A stretch of DNA of 64,000 bases from the NCBI GenBank assembly GCA_963698265.1, contig CAVOQC010000004.1, positions 1,178,001 to 1,242,000 on the forward strand, written 5' to 3'. The notes under the pieces were generated by a model, which worked only from the letters and a program-made list of their open reading frames with translations, was not told where the DNA came from and did no database searches. Numbering within the stretch: position 1 is the first letter of the stretch; each line of letters begins with the position of its first letter. The position numbers and the translations under genes are program-made. This DNA comes from FEB-7 sp963698265. GTDB lineage: Bacteria > Pseudomonadota > Gammaproteobacteria > Burkholderiales > Usitatibacteraceae. Shown piece after piece: positions 1 to 8,138 of the stretch.

Positions 1-1766
1 TTCACCAGCTTGATGTTCTTCACGAACTCGGCGCCGAAGCCGAACTTCTTGGCGAAGGCGTACATGATCGTGTGGTCGGGCTTCGACTCGAAGAGCGGCT
101 CGACGACCTTCTCGCGCCACTGGATCGAGCGGTTCGACGCGGTGGCCGATCCGGAAGTCTCGAACTGCGTCGCAGCGGGCAGGAGGTACACGCCTTCCTT
201 GCGGTCCGGCATGACCGCCGAGGCCGTGGGATACGGATCGACGATCACCATCAGGTCGATCTTCTCCATCGCCGTCTTCATCTCGAGGCCGCGCGACTGC
301 GAGTTCGGGGCATGCCCCCAGTAGACGACCGCGCGAATGTTGGAGTCCTGGTCGATGTGCTCGTTCTTCTCGAGCACGCCGTCTATCCAGCGCGAGAGCG
401 TCATGCCGGCCTTGGTCATCATCGCCGGGTTCGCGAAGCGGCCCACCATCCAGTCGTAGTCCACGCCCCACACTCGGCACCAGTGCTTCCACGAACCCGC
501 GGCGATCCCGTAGTAGCCGGGCAGCGAGTCCGGGTTCGGGCCCACGTCGGTGGCGCCCTGCACGTTGTCGTGGCCGCGGTAGATGTTGGTGCCGCCGCCG
601 GATTTGCCGACGTTGCCCAGCGCGAGTTGCAGGATGCAGCTCGCGCGCACCATCGCGTTGCCGATGGAGTGCTGCGTCTGCCCCATGCACCAGATGATCG
701 TGGAAGGCCGGTTCATAGCCATCGCTTCCGCGGCCCGGAACACCTCGGCCTCGGGAACGCCGCAAGCGTCCGTCACCTTGTCCGGCGTCCAGCTCTTCAT
801 CACCTCCTCGCGGACCTTGTCCATCCCGAAGACGCGGTCATGGATGTACTGCTTGTCCTCCCAGCCGTTCTTGAAGATGTGATAGAGCATGCCGAAGAGC
901 AGCGGCACGTCGGAGCCTGACCGGAAGCGGATGTACTGGTCGGCCTTCGCGGCCGTGCGCGTGAAGCGCGGGTCGGCCACGATCATCTTCGTGCCCGTCT
1001 CCTTCGCGTGCAGCGCGTGCAGCATCGAGACCGGGTGGGCCTCGGCCGCGTTCGACCCGATGAAGAACATGCACTTCGAGCTCATCAGGTCGTTGTAGGA
1101 GTTGGTCATCGCCCCGTAGCCCCAGGTGTTCGCCACACCCGCGACCGTGGTCGAGTGGCAGATCCTCGCCTGGTGGTCCATGTTGTTCGTGCCGAACATC
1201 GAGACGAACTTGCGGAACATGTAGGACTGCTCGTTGTTGTGCTTCGACGAGCCGAGCCAGAAGACCGCATCCGGTCCCGACTCCTTGCGGATGGCGAGCA
1301 GCTTGTCGCCGATCTCGTTGATCGCCTGTTCCCAGGTGATCTTGCGGTACTTGCCGTCGACCAGCTTCATCGGCGACTTCAGGCGGTGCGAATGCTCGGT
1401 CATGCCGTGCTCACGCACCGAGGCGCCCTTGGCGCAATGGGCGCCGAGGTTGAGCGGGGAGTCGAACACCGGCTCCTGGCGGATCCACACGCCGTCCTGG
1501 ACATGCGCGTCCACCGCGCAGCCCACGGAACAGTGGGTGCAGACGGTGCGCTTGACCTCGATCTTGCCTCCCTTGGCGGAAGCGGCGTTCGCCTCGCCGA
1601 TCATGTTGAGCGGCAACTGGCTCGCGAACGCGGCGGCGCCGGCCGTGATGCCGGAACCCTTCAGGAATGCGCGACGATCGACCGTCGTCGCGGCGAGAGC
1701 GCCCATGGCGCGCATGAGCGGGTTGGCGCGCTCGGCCCGGCCTTCGGATTTTCGATTGAGCAGCAT
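1..1766 (-). CDS. fdhA: Formate dehydrogenase catalytic (alpha) subunit, C-terminal part outside window
   Basis: Molybdopterin/4Fe-4S oxidoreductase that oxidises formate to CO2 in the periplasm. About 588 N-terminal residues are visible; the frame runs off the window edge, and the family is usually about 950 residues or more. A Tat signal (DRRAFLKGSG, residues 30-39) precedes the [4Fe-4S] cysteines C76, C79, C83 and C111. The active-site segment reads ARICHSTTVAG, with cysteine at residue 203 (codon TGC, 1158-1160) where FdnG-type enzymes have selenocysteine. NAAEAHPV and DPRFTRTAA are typical of FdnG/FdoG relatives. It is the last visible gene of the leftward operon, 14 bases after the small Tat protein. 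The beta and gamma subunits probably lie just outside the window. Confidence 0.95.
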   Translation of the reverse strand, partial: MLLNRKSEGRAERANPLMRAMGALAATTVDRRAFLKGSGITAGAAAFASQLPLNMIGEANAASAKGGKIEVKRTVCTHCSVGCAVDAHVQDGVWIRQEPVFDSPLNLGAHCAKGASVREHGMTEHSHRLKSPMKLVDGKYRKITWEQAINEIGDKLLAIRKESGPDAVFWLGSSKHNNEQSYMFRKFVSMFGTNNMDHQARICHSTTVAGVANTWGYGAMTNSYNDLMSSKCMFFIGSNAAEAHPVSMLHALHAKETGTKMIVADPRFTRTAAKADQYIRFRSGSDVPLLFGMLYHIFKNGWEDKQYIHDRVFGMDKVREEVMKSWTPDKVTDACGVPEAEVFRAAEAMAMNRPSTIIWCMGQTQHSIGNAMVRASCILQLALGNVGKSGGGTNIYRGHDNVQGATDVGPNPDSLPGYYGIAAGSWKHWCRVWGVDYDWMVGRFANPAMMTKAGMTLSRWIDGVLEKNEHIDQDSNIRAVVYWGHAPNSQSRGLEMKTAMEKIDLMVIVDPYPTASAVMPDRKEGVYLLPAATQFETSGSATASNRSIQWREKVVEPLFESKPDHTIMYAFAKKFGFGAEFVKNIKLV

Positions 1767-1780
1767 GGTCGGCCTCCTCG

Positions 1781-1978
1781 TCAGACTTGCGTTGTCTTGT
1801 AGTACTTCAGGATGTGCTCGGAGACGTGGTAGCCCCGGGGCTGCCCGGCAGGCGCCTCCGCCTTGCCGTCCGCCGCGATCTTGCGCCCGGTGACGACCGC
1901 TGCCGCGGCTCCGGCTCCGCCAAGGCTCGCGTTGAGCAGGAACTTCCTGCGGCTGTTCGGCTTGGTGTGGTTGTTCAT
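1781..1978 (-). CDS. Small Tat-signal protein of formate dehydrogenase regions
   Basis: A 65-residue protein with a clear Tat motif (NSRRKFLLNAS, residues 8-18), an Ala/Gly-rich hydrophobic stretch and a short polar tail ending in YYKTTQV. It matches the short family found immediately upstream of formate dehydrogenase alpha genes, known as the formate dehydrogenase region Tat target. The molecular role is not established. It may be a small exported partner of FdhA. It lies between the TorD-type chaperone gene and fdhA in the same operon. Confidence 0.85.
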   Translation of the reverse strand: MNNHTKPNSRRKFLLNASLGGAGAAAAVVTGRKIAADGKAEAPAGQPRGYHVSEHILKYYKTTQV

Positions 1979-2005
1979 GTCACGCCTCCTGTCAGTAAAT
2001 GCAAT

Positions 2006-2632
2006 TCAACCCAGGTTGAACGACTCGGTCTCGATGCCGACGAAAGCCTCGCCGACGGCTGCGACCTTGCGATAATAATTCGATTCCGGCGCTTCGTGGA
2101 CCGCGGCGAAGAACCGCGCCGCGCCAGGCTTCACGTGGGACTCGAAGAACTGTTTCTGCTGGGCAAGCGTGGCCGGCGCGCGCCCCGCCCCGCCCGCCAC
2201 CAGCACGCGCATCGCCTCGAAGAGCCCGGAGAAGTGATCCTCCGGCTCGTGGTTTCCCGGCGGATGCGCGAGCCCGAGCGCGGCAAGGTCCTCGATGATC
2301 CGGACGCGGGGATGCTCGACGGCCGTGGCACCCGTGAAGTACCCGGCGTAGACGGACACTTTCGCCTTGCCCACACCGACGAAGAGCGCCTCGTACTCTT
2401 CCGCGGCCGCTTCCTCTTCCATCACGCCCGAGGCCGCCACGAGCTGCGACCACGCATGGGCCATCGTCTCTTCGCCGCCTTCCAGGAGCGGCGCAAGCGC
2501 AAGCGTGCGCAGCAGCTTTGCGTCCGGCGCATGGTGGAAGAACGCGGCCAGCAGCGCGTAGAAATCGGCGCGCGCCGCTTCCTCCTGGGCGACCCTCGGC
2601 TCGACTTCGGCTCGGGAAAGGACTGTTTCCAT
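2006..2632 (-). CDS. TorD/NarJ-family molybdoenzyme chaperone
   Basis: A 208-residue, mostly helical cytoplasmic protein of the TorD/DmsD/NarJ superfamily, which binds the Tat signal of a molybdoenzyme and helps cofactor insertion before export. Family-like features are RADFYALLAAFF near the N terminus, YEALFVGVGK, and the GLAHPPGNHEPEDHFSGLFEAM segment around residues 115-140. The start is METVLSR at 2632, two bases after the polyferredoxin stop, so translation is probably coupled. The position directly before the Tat protein and fdhA suggests FdhA is the client. This is a family-level assignment, and the client is inferred from context. Confidence 0.88.
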   Translation of the reverse strand: METVLSRAEVEPRVAQEEAARADFYALLAAFFHHAPDAKLLRTLALAPLLEGGEETMAHAWSQLVAASGVMEEEAAAEEYEALFVGVGKAKVSVYAGYFTGATAVEHPRVRIIEDLAALGLAHPPGNHEPEDHFSGLFEAMRVLVAGGAGRAPATLAQQKQFFESHVKPGAARFFAAVHEAPESNYYRKVAAVGEAFVGIETESFNLG

Positions 2633-2634
2633 GG

Positions 2635-4443
2635 CTAGAGCTTGAGCACCGAGACTTCGTTCTGGTTCGACATCATGTCGACCACGCGGCAGTCCGCGCA
2701 CATCTGCAGGCGCTTGAGCGAGGCCCCGTCCGCGAACATGGAATGCCCCGAGAGGCGCCCCAGCATCGCATCGACCATCTGCTTCGTTCCGAAGGGCTTG
2801 CCGCAGGAGACGCAGTGGAAGGGCAGCGCCTCGTTCAGCACGCGCGCTTCGCGAGCCGGCGCACCGAGCAGCAGGCGCGGACGCAGCATGATGGCGTCCT
2901 CGGGGCAGGTGCGTTCGCACAGCCCGCACTGCACGCAATTGCGCTCGAGGAACCTGAGCATGGGAACCTCGGTCCCGTCCATGAGCGCCGACTCCGGACA
3001 CGCGCCGGCGCAGGCCAGGCACAGGGTGCAACGATCCTTGTCGACCACGACCTCGCCGTAGGGTGCGCCCGCCGCGAGCGCGATCTGCGCCACCGGCGCG
3101 GGCGCGTGCTTCGCCAGGTGCTCCACGGCGAACTCGACTGCGGTGCGCTTGTCGTTCGACAGCGCGAACGTCGCGGGGGTATCGGGCACGTCGGAATCCG
3201 GCATCGACCGCAGCGCATCGACAGCCGCCTTCGCGTCCCCCGTCTCGACGAGGGCGAAGTGGCGCCCGCCGTATCCCAGCGCGCTCACGATCGACTGGGC
3301 AAGCGCCACCTGTTCCCCGAGCGAGCGGGAATACTCCGGCGCCTCGGACCCCGCGGCGAGCACGGCCACCTGGTTCGCGCCGAGCGCGACGGCGCCGAGC
3401 AGCAGGTCGATTCCGATGCTCGCGACGTGCCAGGCCTCGACCGGAACGACGCGCGCCGGGAGCCCGTCGCCGGCCGCTGCGCAACGCGCAAGGAGGTCGC
3501 GCCCGTCGGTTCCGTTGTGGAAGAGGATGCACGCATCGGCTCCCCCGGCGGTCCGGTACGCCGAGAGCATCGCCTTCAGCTGCGCGCCCCGGTCGGCCAC
3601 GCGCGGAAACTGGAAGCCCATGGCGCCCGACGGGCACACCGAAGCGCAGGCGCCGCAACCCATGCACAGGTGCGGGTCGACTTTCACGTGGTCGCCGTCC
3701 GCGGAGATGGCCTCCGTCGAGCACACCTCGATGCACCGGTTGCAGCCCTCGATGCCGGAACGCGAATGCGCGCAGAGGTTCTCGCGGTAGGTGAAGTAGC
3801 GCGGCTTGTCGAACTCGCCGACCGCCTCAGGGGCTTCCGCGAGCGCGGTTGCGAGCGAATCCTCGCCGGTGACGCGCCAGTAACCCTGCGGCGGCTGGTG
3901 GTGGCCGAAAAGGGGCGGATCGGAGAAGTCCACCACGAGGTCGAAAACCGCGCCGGCCGAGCCCGGCATCGCGCGGGCGGCCGAATCACGGACGACCGCG
4001 ATGTCGCCGAGCGTCACCGAGAAACTGCCGAGATGCCCGCGGATGGCGCCGACCTTGCCGCCCCAGATGGGGAAATCGGTGTCGCCCACTTCGGCGCGCG
4101 CGAGCGCCGCCGCCTGCGCGGACGGGCGCGAAGTCAGGAGCAGTGTCACGGGAAGCGATGCGCAGAGCCTGACCGCGGCGTCGACCGCGCGCTCGTCGGC
4201 GCCGATCACGAGGGTGTTGCCCTTCGATTGGTACTGGACACTCGCGATCGGCTGCGGCGCAGGCAGGGTGCCGGCCGCCGCGATGGCGCGGATCTTGGGT
4301 TCGCACGCAACGGAAAGCGCCGTCCATCCCCGCCCCTCGAGTTCGGCAGGGTTGGCGGTTGAAGCGTTCTGGCGAACGCCTGCCGCTTCGAGCACGGCAC
4401 CATCCGCATCGTCATTCGGCGTCATTCGATTTCCATCGACCAC
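2635..4443 (-). CDS. Polyferredoxin of the formate dehydrogenase locus
   Basis: A 602-residue soluble iron-sulfur protein with no signal peptide or obvious membrane helix. It has two ferredoxin pairs. The first, near residues 234-275, reads CNRCIEVC and CMGCGACASVCP. The second, near 470-515, reads CTLCLACAGACP and CVQCGLCERTCP. This gives four possible [4Fe-4S] sites. A separate C-terminal CVSCGKPF...MCADC motif (about 542-590) could bind zinc or another cluster. The N-terminal 200 residues are not recognised. It is read before the TorD chaperone with two bases between them. Similar proteins recur in betaproteobacterial fdh loci, but the electron partner is unknown. An alternative start is the in-frame Met seven codons in. 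Confidence 0.85.
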   Translation of the reverse strand: MVDGNRMTPNDDADGAVLEAAGVRQNASTANPAELEGRGWTALSVACEPKIRAIAAAGTLPAPQPIASVQYQSKGNTLVIGADERAVDAAVRLCASLPVTLLLTSRPSAQAAALARAEVGDTDFPIWGGKVGAIRGHLGSFSVTLGDIAVVRDSAARAMPGSAGAVFDLVVDFSDPPLFGHHQPPQGYWRVTGEDSLATALAEAPEAVGEFDKPRYFTYRENLCAHSRSGIEGCNRCIEVCSTEAISADGDHVKVDPHLCMGCGACASVCPSGAMGFQFPRVADRGAQLKAMLSAYRTAGGADACILFHNGTDGRDLLARCAAAGDGLPARVVPVEAWHVASIGIDLLLGAVALGANQVAVLAAGSEAPEYSRSLGEQVALAQSIVSALGYGGRHFALVETGDAKAAVDALRSMPDSDVPDTPATFALSNDKRTAVEFAVEHLAKHAPAPVAQIALAAGAPYGEVVVDKDRCTLCLACAGACPESALMDGTEVPMLRFLERNCVQCGLCERTCPEDAIMLRPRLLLGAPAREARVLNEALPFHCVSCGKPFGTKQMVDAMLGRLSGHSMFADGASLKRLQMCADCRVVDMMSNQNEVSVLKL

Positions 4444-4533
4444 CGGCGATTCGGTTCCGCCGATGCTCCTCTCGCTGCCGTGAACCGGGGAGCTTGCCGC
4501 CGGCAGAGCCGACGACTATCACTCCTTCAGATA

Positions 4534-4550
4534 TTCGCACTAGTGTACAA
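4534..4550. promoter_or_regulatory. Imperfect palindrome upstream of the polyferredoxin gene
   Basis: The 133-base gap between the polyferredoxin start and the DUF3306 stop holds a locally AT-richer patch with TTCGCACTAGTGTACAA. Its core CACTAGTG is a perfect palindrome flanked by TT/AA. It sits about 90 bases upstream of the leftward gene start, a reasonable place for an operator or promoter element. No good -35/-10 pair could be fixed. The regulator is unknown. Confidence 0.3.
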
Positions 4551-4576
4551 CACCTGCTGCGGCCCGGAATGCGCCT

Positions 4577-5170
4577 TCAAGTGCCGGAACCCGCTGATGG
4601 GAGTGACGGAATTGCGGCGCTCTCCTCGGCGTCATTCCCTTGCGAATCCTGGGGATATCCGGAATCCACGGGAGCGGCCGCGTCCGGACGCGAGGCGACT
4701 GCCGACTCCGCGTCCGTTGCCTCGATCTGCTCCGAATTTCGCCGACGTTCGGCCTCCTCCCGCTCCCGCTCCTCCCGGTCCCGGCCGGCCCGGTCTCCCA
4801 GCCGCGCCACCTGCTCGAGCTTGGCCAGCCAGGAGTCGGGCAGGGGGTCGGGCTTCGAGTAGTCGTCCACGTAGACGTCGAGCATGTCCATCGTGTTGAA
4901 GCGCGGATCGCTGAAGAGCGTCTTCAGGGCCTGCCGGCGCACGTCGCCATCGACTTCGGCATGCATGAACGGCGCGAAATCGGAATCCTTGGTGAGGGAT
5001 TCGACGGGAGGCAGCGGCGGCCTTTCGACGGGGGCCCGGGCGGGGGGGGCGCCCCGGGCGGAAACGGAGCCGGGCTCGCGAACCGGCGTCTCGGGCCGCG
5101 CGCGCTCCGGGTCCTTCGACTCGGACTTCCGGCGCGACCATCGCGAAAGGAAATTGTCCTCGCCGGCCAT
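4577..5170 (-). CDS. DUF3306 family protein of fdh locus
   Basis: A 197-residue protein beginning MAGEDNFLSRWSRRK, the typical DUF3306 opening. It has a Pro/Arg-rich linker (about 20-65), a conserved central block (DFAPFM...LKTLFSDPRFNTMDMLDVY, about 70-115), then a highly charged Arg/Glu helix and a low-complexity tail. DUF3306 genes recur beside formate dehydrogenase and DUF3305 genes, and the function is unknown. The start at 5170 was preferred over upstream in-frame Mets because of the conserved opening and because it sits four bases after the DUF3305 stop. Confidence 0.85.
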   Translation of the reverse strand: MAGEDNFLSRWSRRKSESKDPERARPETPVREPGSVSARGAPPARAPVERPPLPPVESLTKDSDFAPFMHAEVDGDVRRQALKTLFSDPRFNTMDMLDVYVDDYSKPDPLPDSWLAKLEQVARLGDRAGRDREEREREEAERRRNSEQIEATDAESAVASRPDAAAPVDSGYPQDSQGNDAEESAAIPSLPSAGSGT

Positions 5171-5174
5171 GGCG

Positions 5175-5657
5175 TCATCCCCTTTCTCGAATGCGGCCTT
5201 CGCGCCCCTTGAAGGACCGGGGGCGGATGCGCTCCTTCGGCTCCGGGCGATAGTTGGCCTCGACCCATTCGCCGAGCCACACGGCAAAGGACAGGTCGAC
5301 CGCGACCTTCTCCACGCGCTCGCCGCCGTCCATCCACCGGGCTGCCTCGTTGTAGGACGCCGTCACCTGGAACGGGTAGGGATCCGCACCCTCCTCGTCC
5401 GTGCGCACGGAGACGAAGGCGCAGGGCTCGCCGCTCGACACGTTGAGGTAATAGCCTTCGGCCTCGTCGCGATAAAGCGTCACCACGAATCCCGGGAAGA
5501 TCTTCTGCAGGGTTCCCTCCCGCTCCAGCAGCACGCGGGCCTCGCCTCCCACGTCGGGATTGATGCTCGCCGCCTGCCACTGGTGCGTGGCCCAGCGGCT
5601 CGAAACGGGCTTGCGTTCGAGGATCACCGCCACGCGCATCGAGGGCTTTTCACGCAT
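5175..5657 (-). CDS. DUF3305 family protein of fdh locus
   Basis: A 160-residue soluble protein. The conserved DUF3305 opening is VAVILERKPVSSRWATHQW, followed by PGFVVTLYRDEAEGYYLN and a C-terminal VDLSFAVWLGEWVEANYRPEPK. The function is unknown; the family co-occurs with DUF3306 and formate dehydrogenase accessory genes. It is the first gene of the leftward operon. Two starts are possible: Met at 5657, used here, or Met at 5639. A TATAGT box at 5664-5669 on the minus strand lies so close to 5657 that the second start, preceded by GAAAAG, deserves consideration. Confidence 0.82.
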   Translation of the reverse strand: MREKPSMRVAVILERKPVSSRWATHQWQAASINPDVGGEARVLLEREGTLQKIFPGFVVTLYRDEAEGYYLNVSSGEPCAFVSVRTDEEGADPYPFQVTASYNEAARWMDGGERVEKVAVDLSFAVWLGEWVEANYRPEPKERIRPRSFKGREGRIRERG

Positions 5658-5761
5658 CTCCGGACTATAGCCCAATCCGCGTGGCCTTAAGAGGCGTGGG
5701 GATTCTCCCGGTGTGCGCGTGCTATTCTCGGTCGGCCGCCCCACAGGAAGCATTGCCACCG
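5658..5761. promoter_or_regulatory. Divergent promoter region between DUF3305 and moaA
   Basis: A 104-base gap from which the formate dehydrogenase accessory genes run left and the molybdenum cofactor genes run right. Leftward, TATAGT (minus strand, 5664-5669) is a plausible -10. Rightward, TATTCT (5723-5728) is a plausible -10 for moaA. Neither has a strong -35 at 17 bases, so an activator may be needed. AGGAAG at 5745-5750 could serve as the moaA ribosome-binding site. Confidence 0.4.
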
Positions 5762-6847
5762 ATGTCCGTCCCCGTCATTCCCGTCGCACAGCTCCGCAGT
5801 GGCCTCGAGATCCCGCCGCTGCTGCGCGACCCCGCATCCGGACCGCTCGCCGACACGCGGGGGCGCGGCTTGCGCGACCTTCGCATCTCGGTGACGGACC
5901 GCTGCAACTTCCGGTGCACTTATTGCATGCCGCGCGACGTCTTCGACGCGAAGCACGAGTTCCTTCCCCACGCCCAGATCCTCACCTTCGAGGAAATCGT
6001 GCGTGTCGCGCGGGTATTTCACGGACTCGGCATCGCCAAGATCCGCCTGACCGGCGGGGAGCCGCTGCTGCGCCGCAACATCGAGGGCCTGGTCGCCATG
6101 CTCGCGCAGGCCCTGCCGGACGTCGATCTCACGCTCACGACGAACGGCTCGGCCCTCAAGCAGAAGGCGCGGGCACTCTTCGAGGCGGGCCTTCGGCGAA
6201 TCACCGTGTCCCTGGATTCCCTGGACGATGCGACCTTTCGCGCAATGAACGATGCCGATTTCCCCGTCGCCCGGGTGCTCGAGGCGATCGAGGTCGCCGC
6301 GGCGGAAGGCCTTGCGCCCGTGAAGGTCAACATGGTGGTCAAGCGCGGCACCAATGACGACCAGGTGATCGACATGGCCCGCCATTTCCGGGGCAGCGGC
6401 CACATCGTGCGCTTCATCGAGTTCATGGACGTGGGCGCGACCAACGGATGGCGCATGGACGACGTCGTGCCGAGCGCCGAGGTGGTTCGCCGCATCCACG
6501 AGGCCTTCCCCTGCGAACCGGTGAATCCGAACCACTTCGGCGAAGTCGCCAAGCGCTGGCGCTTCAAGGACGGAGGCGGCGAGTTCGGGATCATTTCCAG
6601 CGTGTCGGAGGCCTTCTGCTCGTCCTGCAACCGGGCGCGCCTGTCCACCGACGGCTCCCTCTTCACGTGCCTTTTCGCCACCGAGGGCTACGACCTGAAA
6701 TCGATCCTCCGGAAAGGCGCGGGAGACGAGGATCTCTCCCGGGCGGTCGCCGCGGTGTGGCAGCGTCGCGAGGACCGCTATTCGGAGATCCGCACCGCCG
6801 ACACCCCGCGCTCGCGCAAGGTCGAGATGTCCTTCATCGGCGGCTAG
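5762..6847 (+). CDS. moaA: GTP 3',8-cyclase MoaA (molybdenum cofactor synthesis)
   Basis: A 361-residue radical-SAM enzyme that, with MoaC, converts GTP to cyclic pyranopterin monophosphate. The radical-SAM cluster motif CNFRCTYC has C48, C52 and C55. LTGGEPLLRR and the SAM-binding region follow. The C-terminal second cluster motif is CSSCNRARLSTDGSLFTC, and the protein ends in Gly-Gly, as required for activity in this family. The start at 5762 was chosen over an upstream in-frame ATG because the family begins shortly before RDLRISVTDRC. It is the first gene of the rightward run that supplies cofactor for the divergently encoded formate dehydrogenase. Confidence 0.96.
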   Translation: MSVPVIPVAQLRSGLEIPPLLRDPASGPLADTRGRGLRDLRISVTDRCNFRCTYCMPRDVFDAKHEFLPHAQILTFEEIVRVARVFHGLGIAKIRLTGGEPLLRRNIEGLVAMLAQALPDVDLTLTTNGSALKQKARALFEAGLRRITVSLDSLDDATFRAMNDADFPVARVLEAIEVAAAEGLAPVKVNMVVKRGTNDDQVIDMARHFRGSGHIVRFIEFMDVGATNGWRMDDVVPSAEVVRRIHEAFPCEPVNPNHFGEVAKRWRFKDGGGEFGIISSVSEAFCSSCNRARLSTDGSLFTCLFATEGYDLKSILRKGAGDEDLSRAVAAVWQRREDRYSEIRTADTPRSRKVEMSFIGG

Positions 6848-6886
6848 CCCGGCCGTCGAGCGACGAGCCGGCAACGCGAGGAATCC

Positions 6887-7714
6887 ATGCACCACCGCCC
6901 GCAGCTTTCCCGGCAGGCGCGTCCCGCCACCTACACCGTGGAGGCGCGCGACGAGACCGGCGAATCGAAGCCCACGCCCATCGCCGGGGAGCATCCCCTG
7001 ACCCTCTACGTCGACAAGCGCGAGATCCTCACGATGATGACGCTCGGCGCGGCGCCGGAGGCGCTCGCCATCGGGTTCCTGCGCAACCAGCGCCTGGTGA
7101 AGTCCCTGGACGAGATCGTCTCGGTGCAGGTCGACTGGGAGGTCGGTGCGGTGGCCGTCACCACGCGCGACGGGCTCGTCGACCTCGATGCGCGGACGCA
7201 GAAGCGTACCGCCACCACCGGTTGCGGCCAGGGCACGGTCTTCGGCGACTTGATGGAGGACATCGAGTCCATTCGCCTGCCCACGCAGGCGCGACTTGCC
7301 GAGGAAACGCTCTTCGGGCTCCTGAACAACGTGCGCCTGCACGAGTCCATCTACAAGCAGGCGGGCGCCGTGCACGGCTGCGCCCTCGCGCAGGGCAGCG
7401 AGATCCTCACCTTCGTGGAGGACGTGGGGCGGCACAATGCCGTGGACGCCATTGCCGGCTGGATGTGGCTCGAGGACGTCGACGGCGGCGACAAGGTCTT
7501 CTACACCACGGGCAGGCTTACCTCGGAGATGGTGATCAAGGCGGCGCAGATGGGCATTCCGTTCCTCGTCTCGCGCTCCGGACTCACGAAGATGGGCCAC
7601 GACATCGCGAGCAAGGTCGGCATTACCATGATCGGGCGCGCCGTGAATCGCCACTACCTGCTCTTCACGGGGGCCGAACGGTTCGTGCGGAGCCCCTCCC
7701 CGGCCGTCGGCTGA
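6887..7714 (+). CDS. fdhD: Formate dehydrogenase sulfurtransferase FdhD
   Basis: A 275-residue cytoplasmic protein that passes sulfur from IscS to the molybdenum cofactor of formate dehydrogenase. Family landmarks are LTLYVDKREILTMM, TTGCGQGTVFGD, the HGCALAQG segment and the conserved FVEDVGRHNAVDAI block, then SEMVIKAAQMGIP. E. coli FdhD has a CGVCG motif with two cysteines; here only the first remains (TGCGQG). The gene lies 39 bases after moaA. It is close to the usual family length and intact. Confidence 0.95.
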   Translation: MHHRPQLSRQARPATYTVEARDETGESKPTPIAGEHPLTLYVDKREILTMMTLGAAPEALAIGFLRNQRLVKSLDEIVSVQVDWEVGAVAVTTRDGLVDLDARTQKRTATTGCGQGTVFGDLMEDIESIRLPTQARLAEETLFGLLNNVRLHESIYKQAGAVHGCALAQGSEILTFVEDVGRHNAVDAIAGWMWLEDVDGGDKVFYTTGRLTSEMVIKAAQMGIPFLVSRSGLTKMGHDIASKVGITMIGRAVNRHYLLFTGAERFVRSPSPAVG

Positions 7715-7730
7715 AGGCGCCGGAGATCCC

Positions 7731-8138
7731 ATGGCAAGTGAAACTCCCGGAACCGCCACCGCACGCTGCCATTGCGGCGGCGTCGAGGTCGAGGCACGCC
7801 TTCCGTCGCGTTTCTGCGCGCACTGCTACTGCTGGAGCTGCCGAACGTCCCACGCGGCCGGCGTGGTCACCTGGATCGGGTTCCAGCGTGCGCAGGTGCG
7901 CTTCGTGAAGGGCGAGGACCTGCTGCGGCCCTATGAGTCCTCGCGCGGCACGGTCCGCCGGTTCTGCGGCGTGTGCGGGACGCGCTTCACCTTCGAATCC
8001 TCCCACGGCCAGTGGGCCGACGAAGTGCACCTGCCGCTGGCGCTCTTCGTCACGCCCGTCGATCGCGAACCCGGGGGGAACTCCTTCCCCGCCGAGCGTC
8101 CCGCCTGGGCGCCGTTCCACGCGTTCGCCGATGATTGA
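7731..8138 (+). CDS. GFA-family zinc protein (glutathione-dependent formaldehyde-activating type)
   Basis: A 135-residue protein with the cysteine pattern of the GFA fold: CHCGG near residue 13, CAHCYCWSC around 29-37 and CGVCGTRF around 79-86. These would bind structural and catalytic zinc. Family members are small-molecule or glutathione-adduct binding enzymes, and the name is not proof of formaldehyde chemistry. It lies between fdhD and mobA; its last codons overlap the mobA start by eight bases. Placement in a formate dehydrogenase locus makes a C1 role possible, but that is inference. Confidence 0.82.
   Translation: MASETPGTATARCHCGGVEVEARLPSRFCAHCYCWSCRTSHAAGVVTWIGFQRAQVRFVKGEDLLRPYESSRGTVRRFCGVCGTRFTFESSHGQWADEVHLPLALFVTPVDREPGGNSFPAERPAWAPFHAFADD

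Noticed and set aside
1140..1180. Possible selenocysteine codon and SECIS in fdhA
   Set aside because: The active-site codon is TGC, not TGA, so no recoding is needed.
5030..5065. GC-rich palindrome with a run of eight G residues
   Set aside because: It lies in the Pro/Arg-rich linker codons of the DUF3306 gene and is explained by composition.
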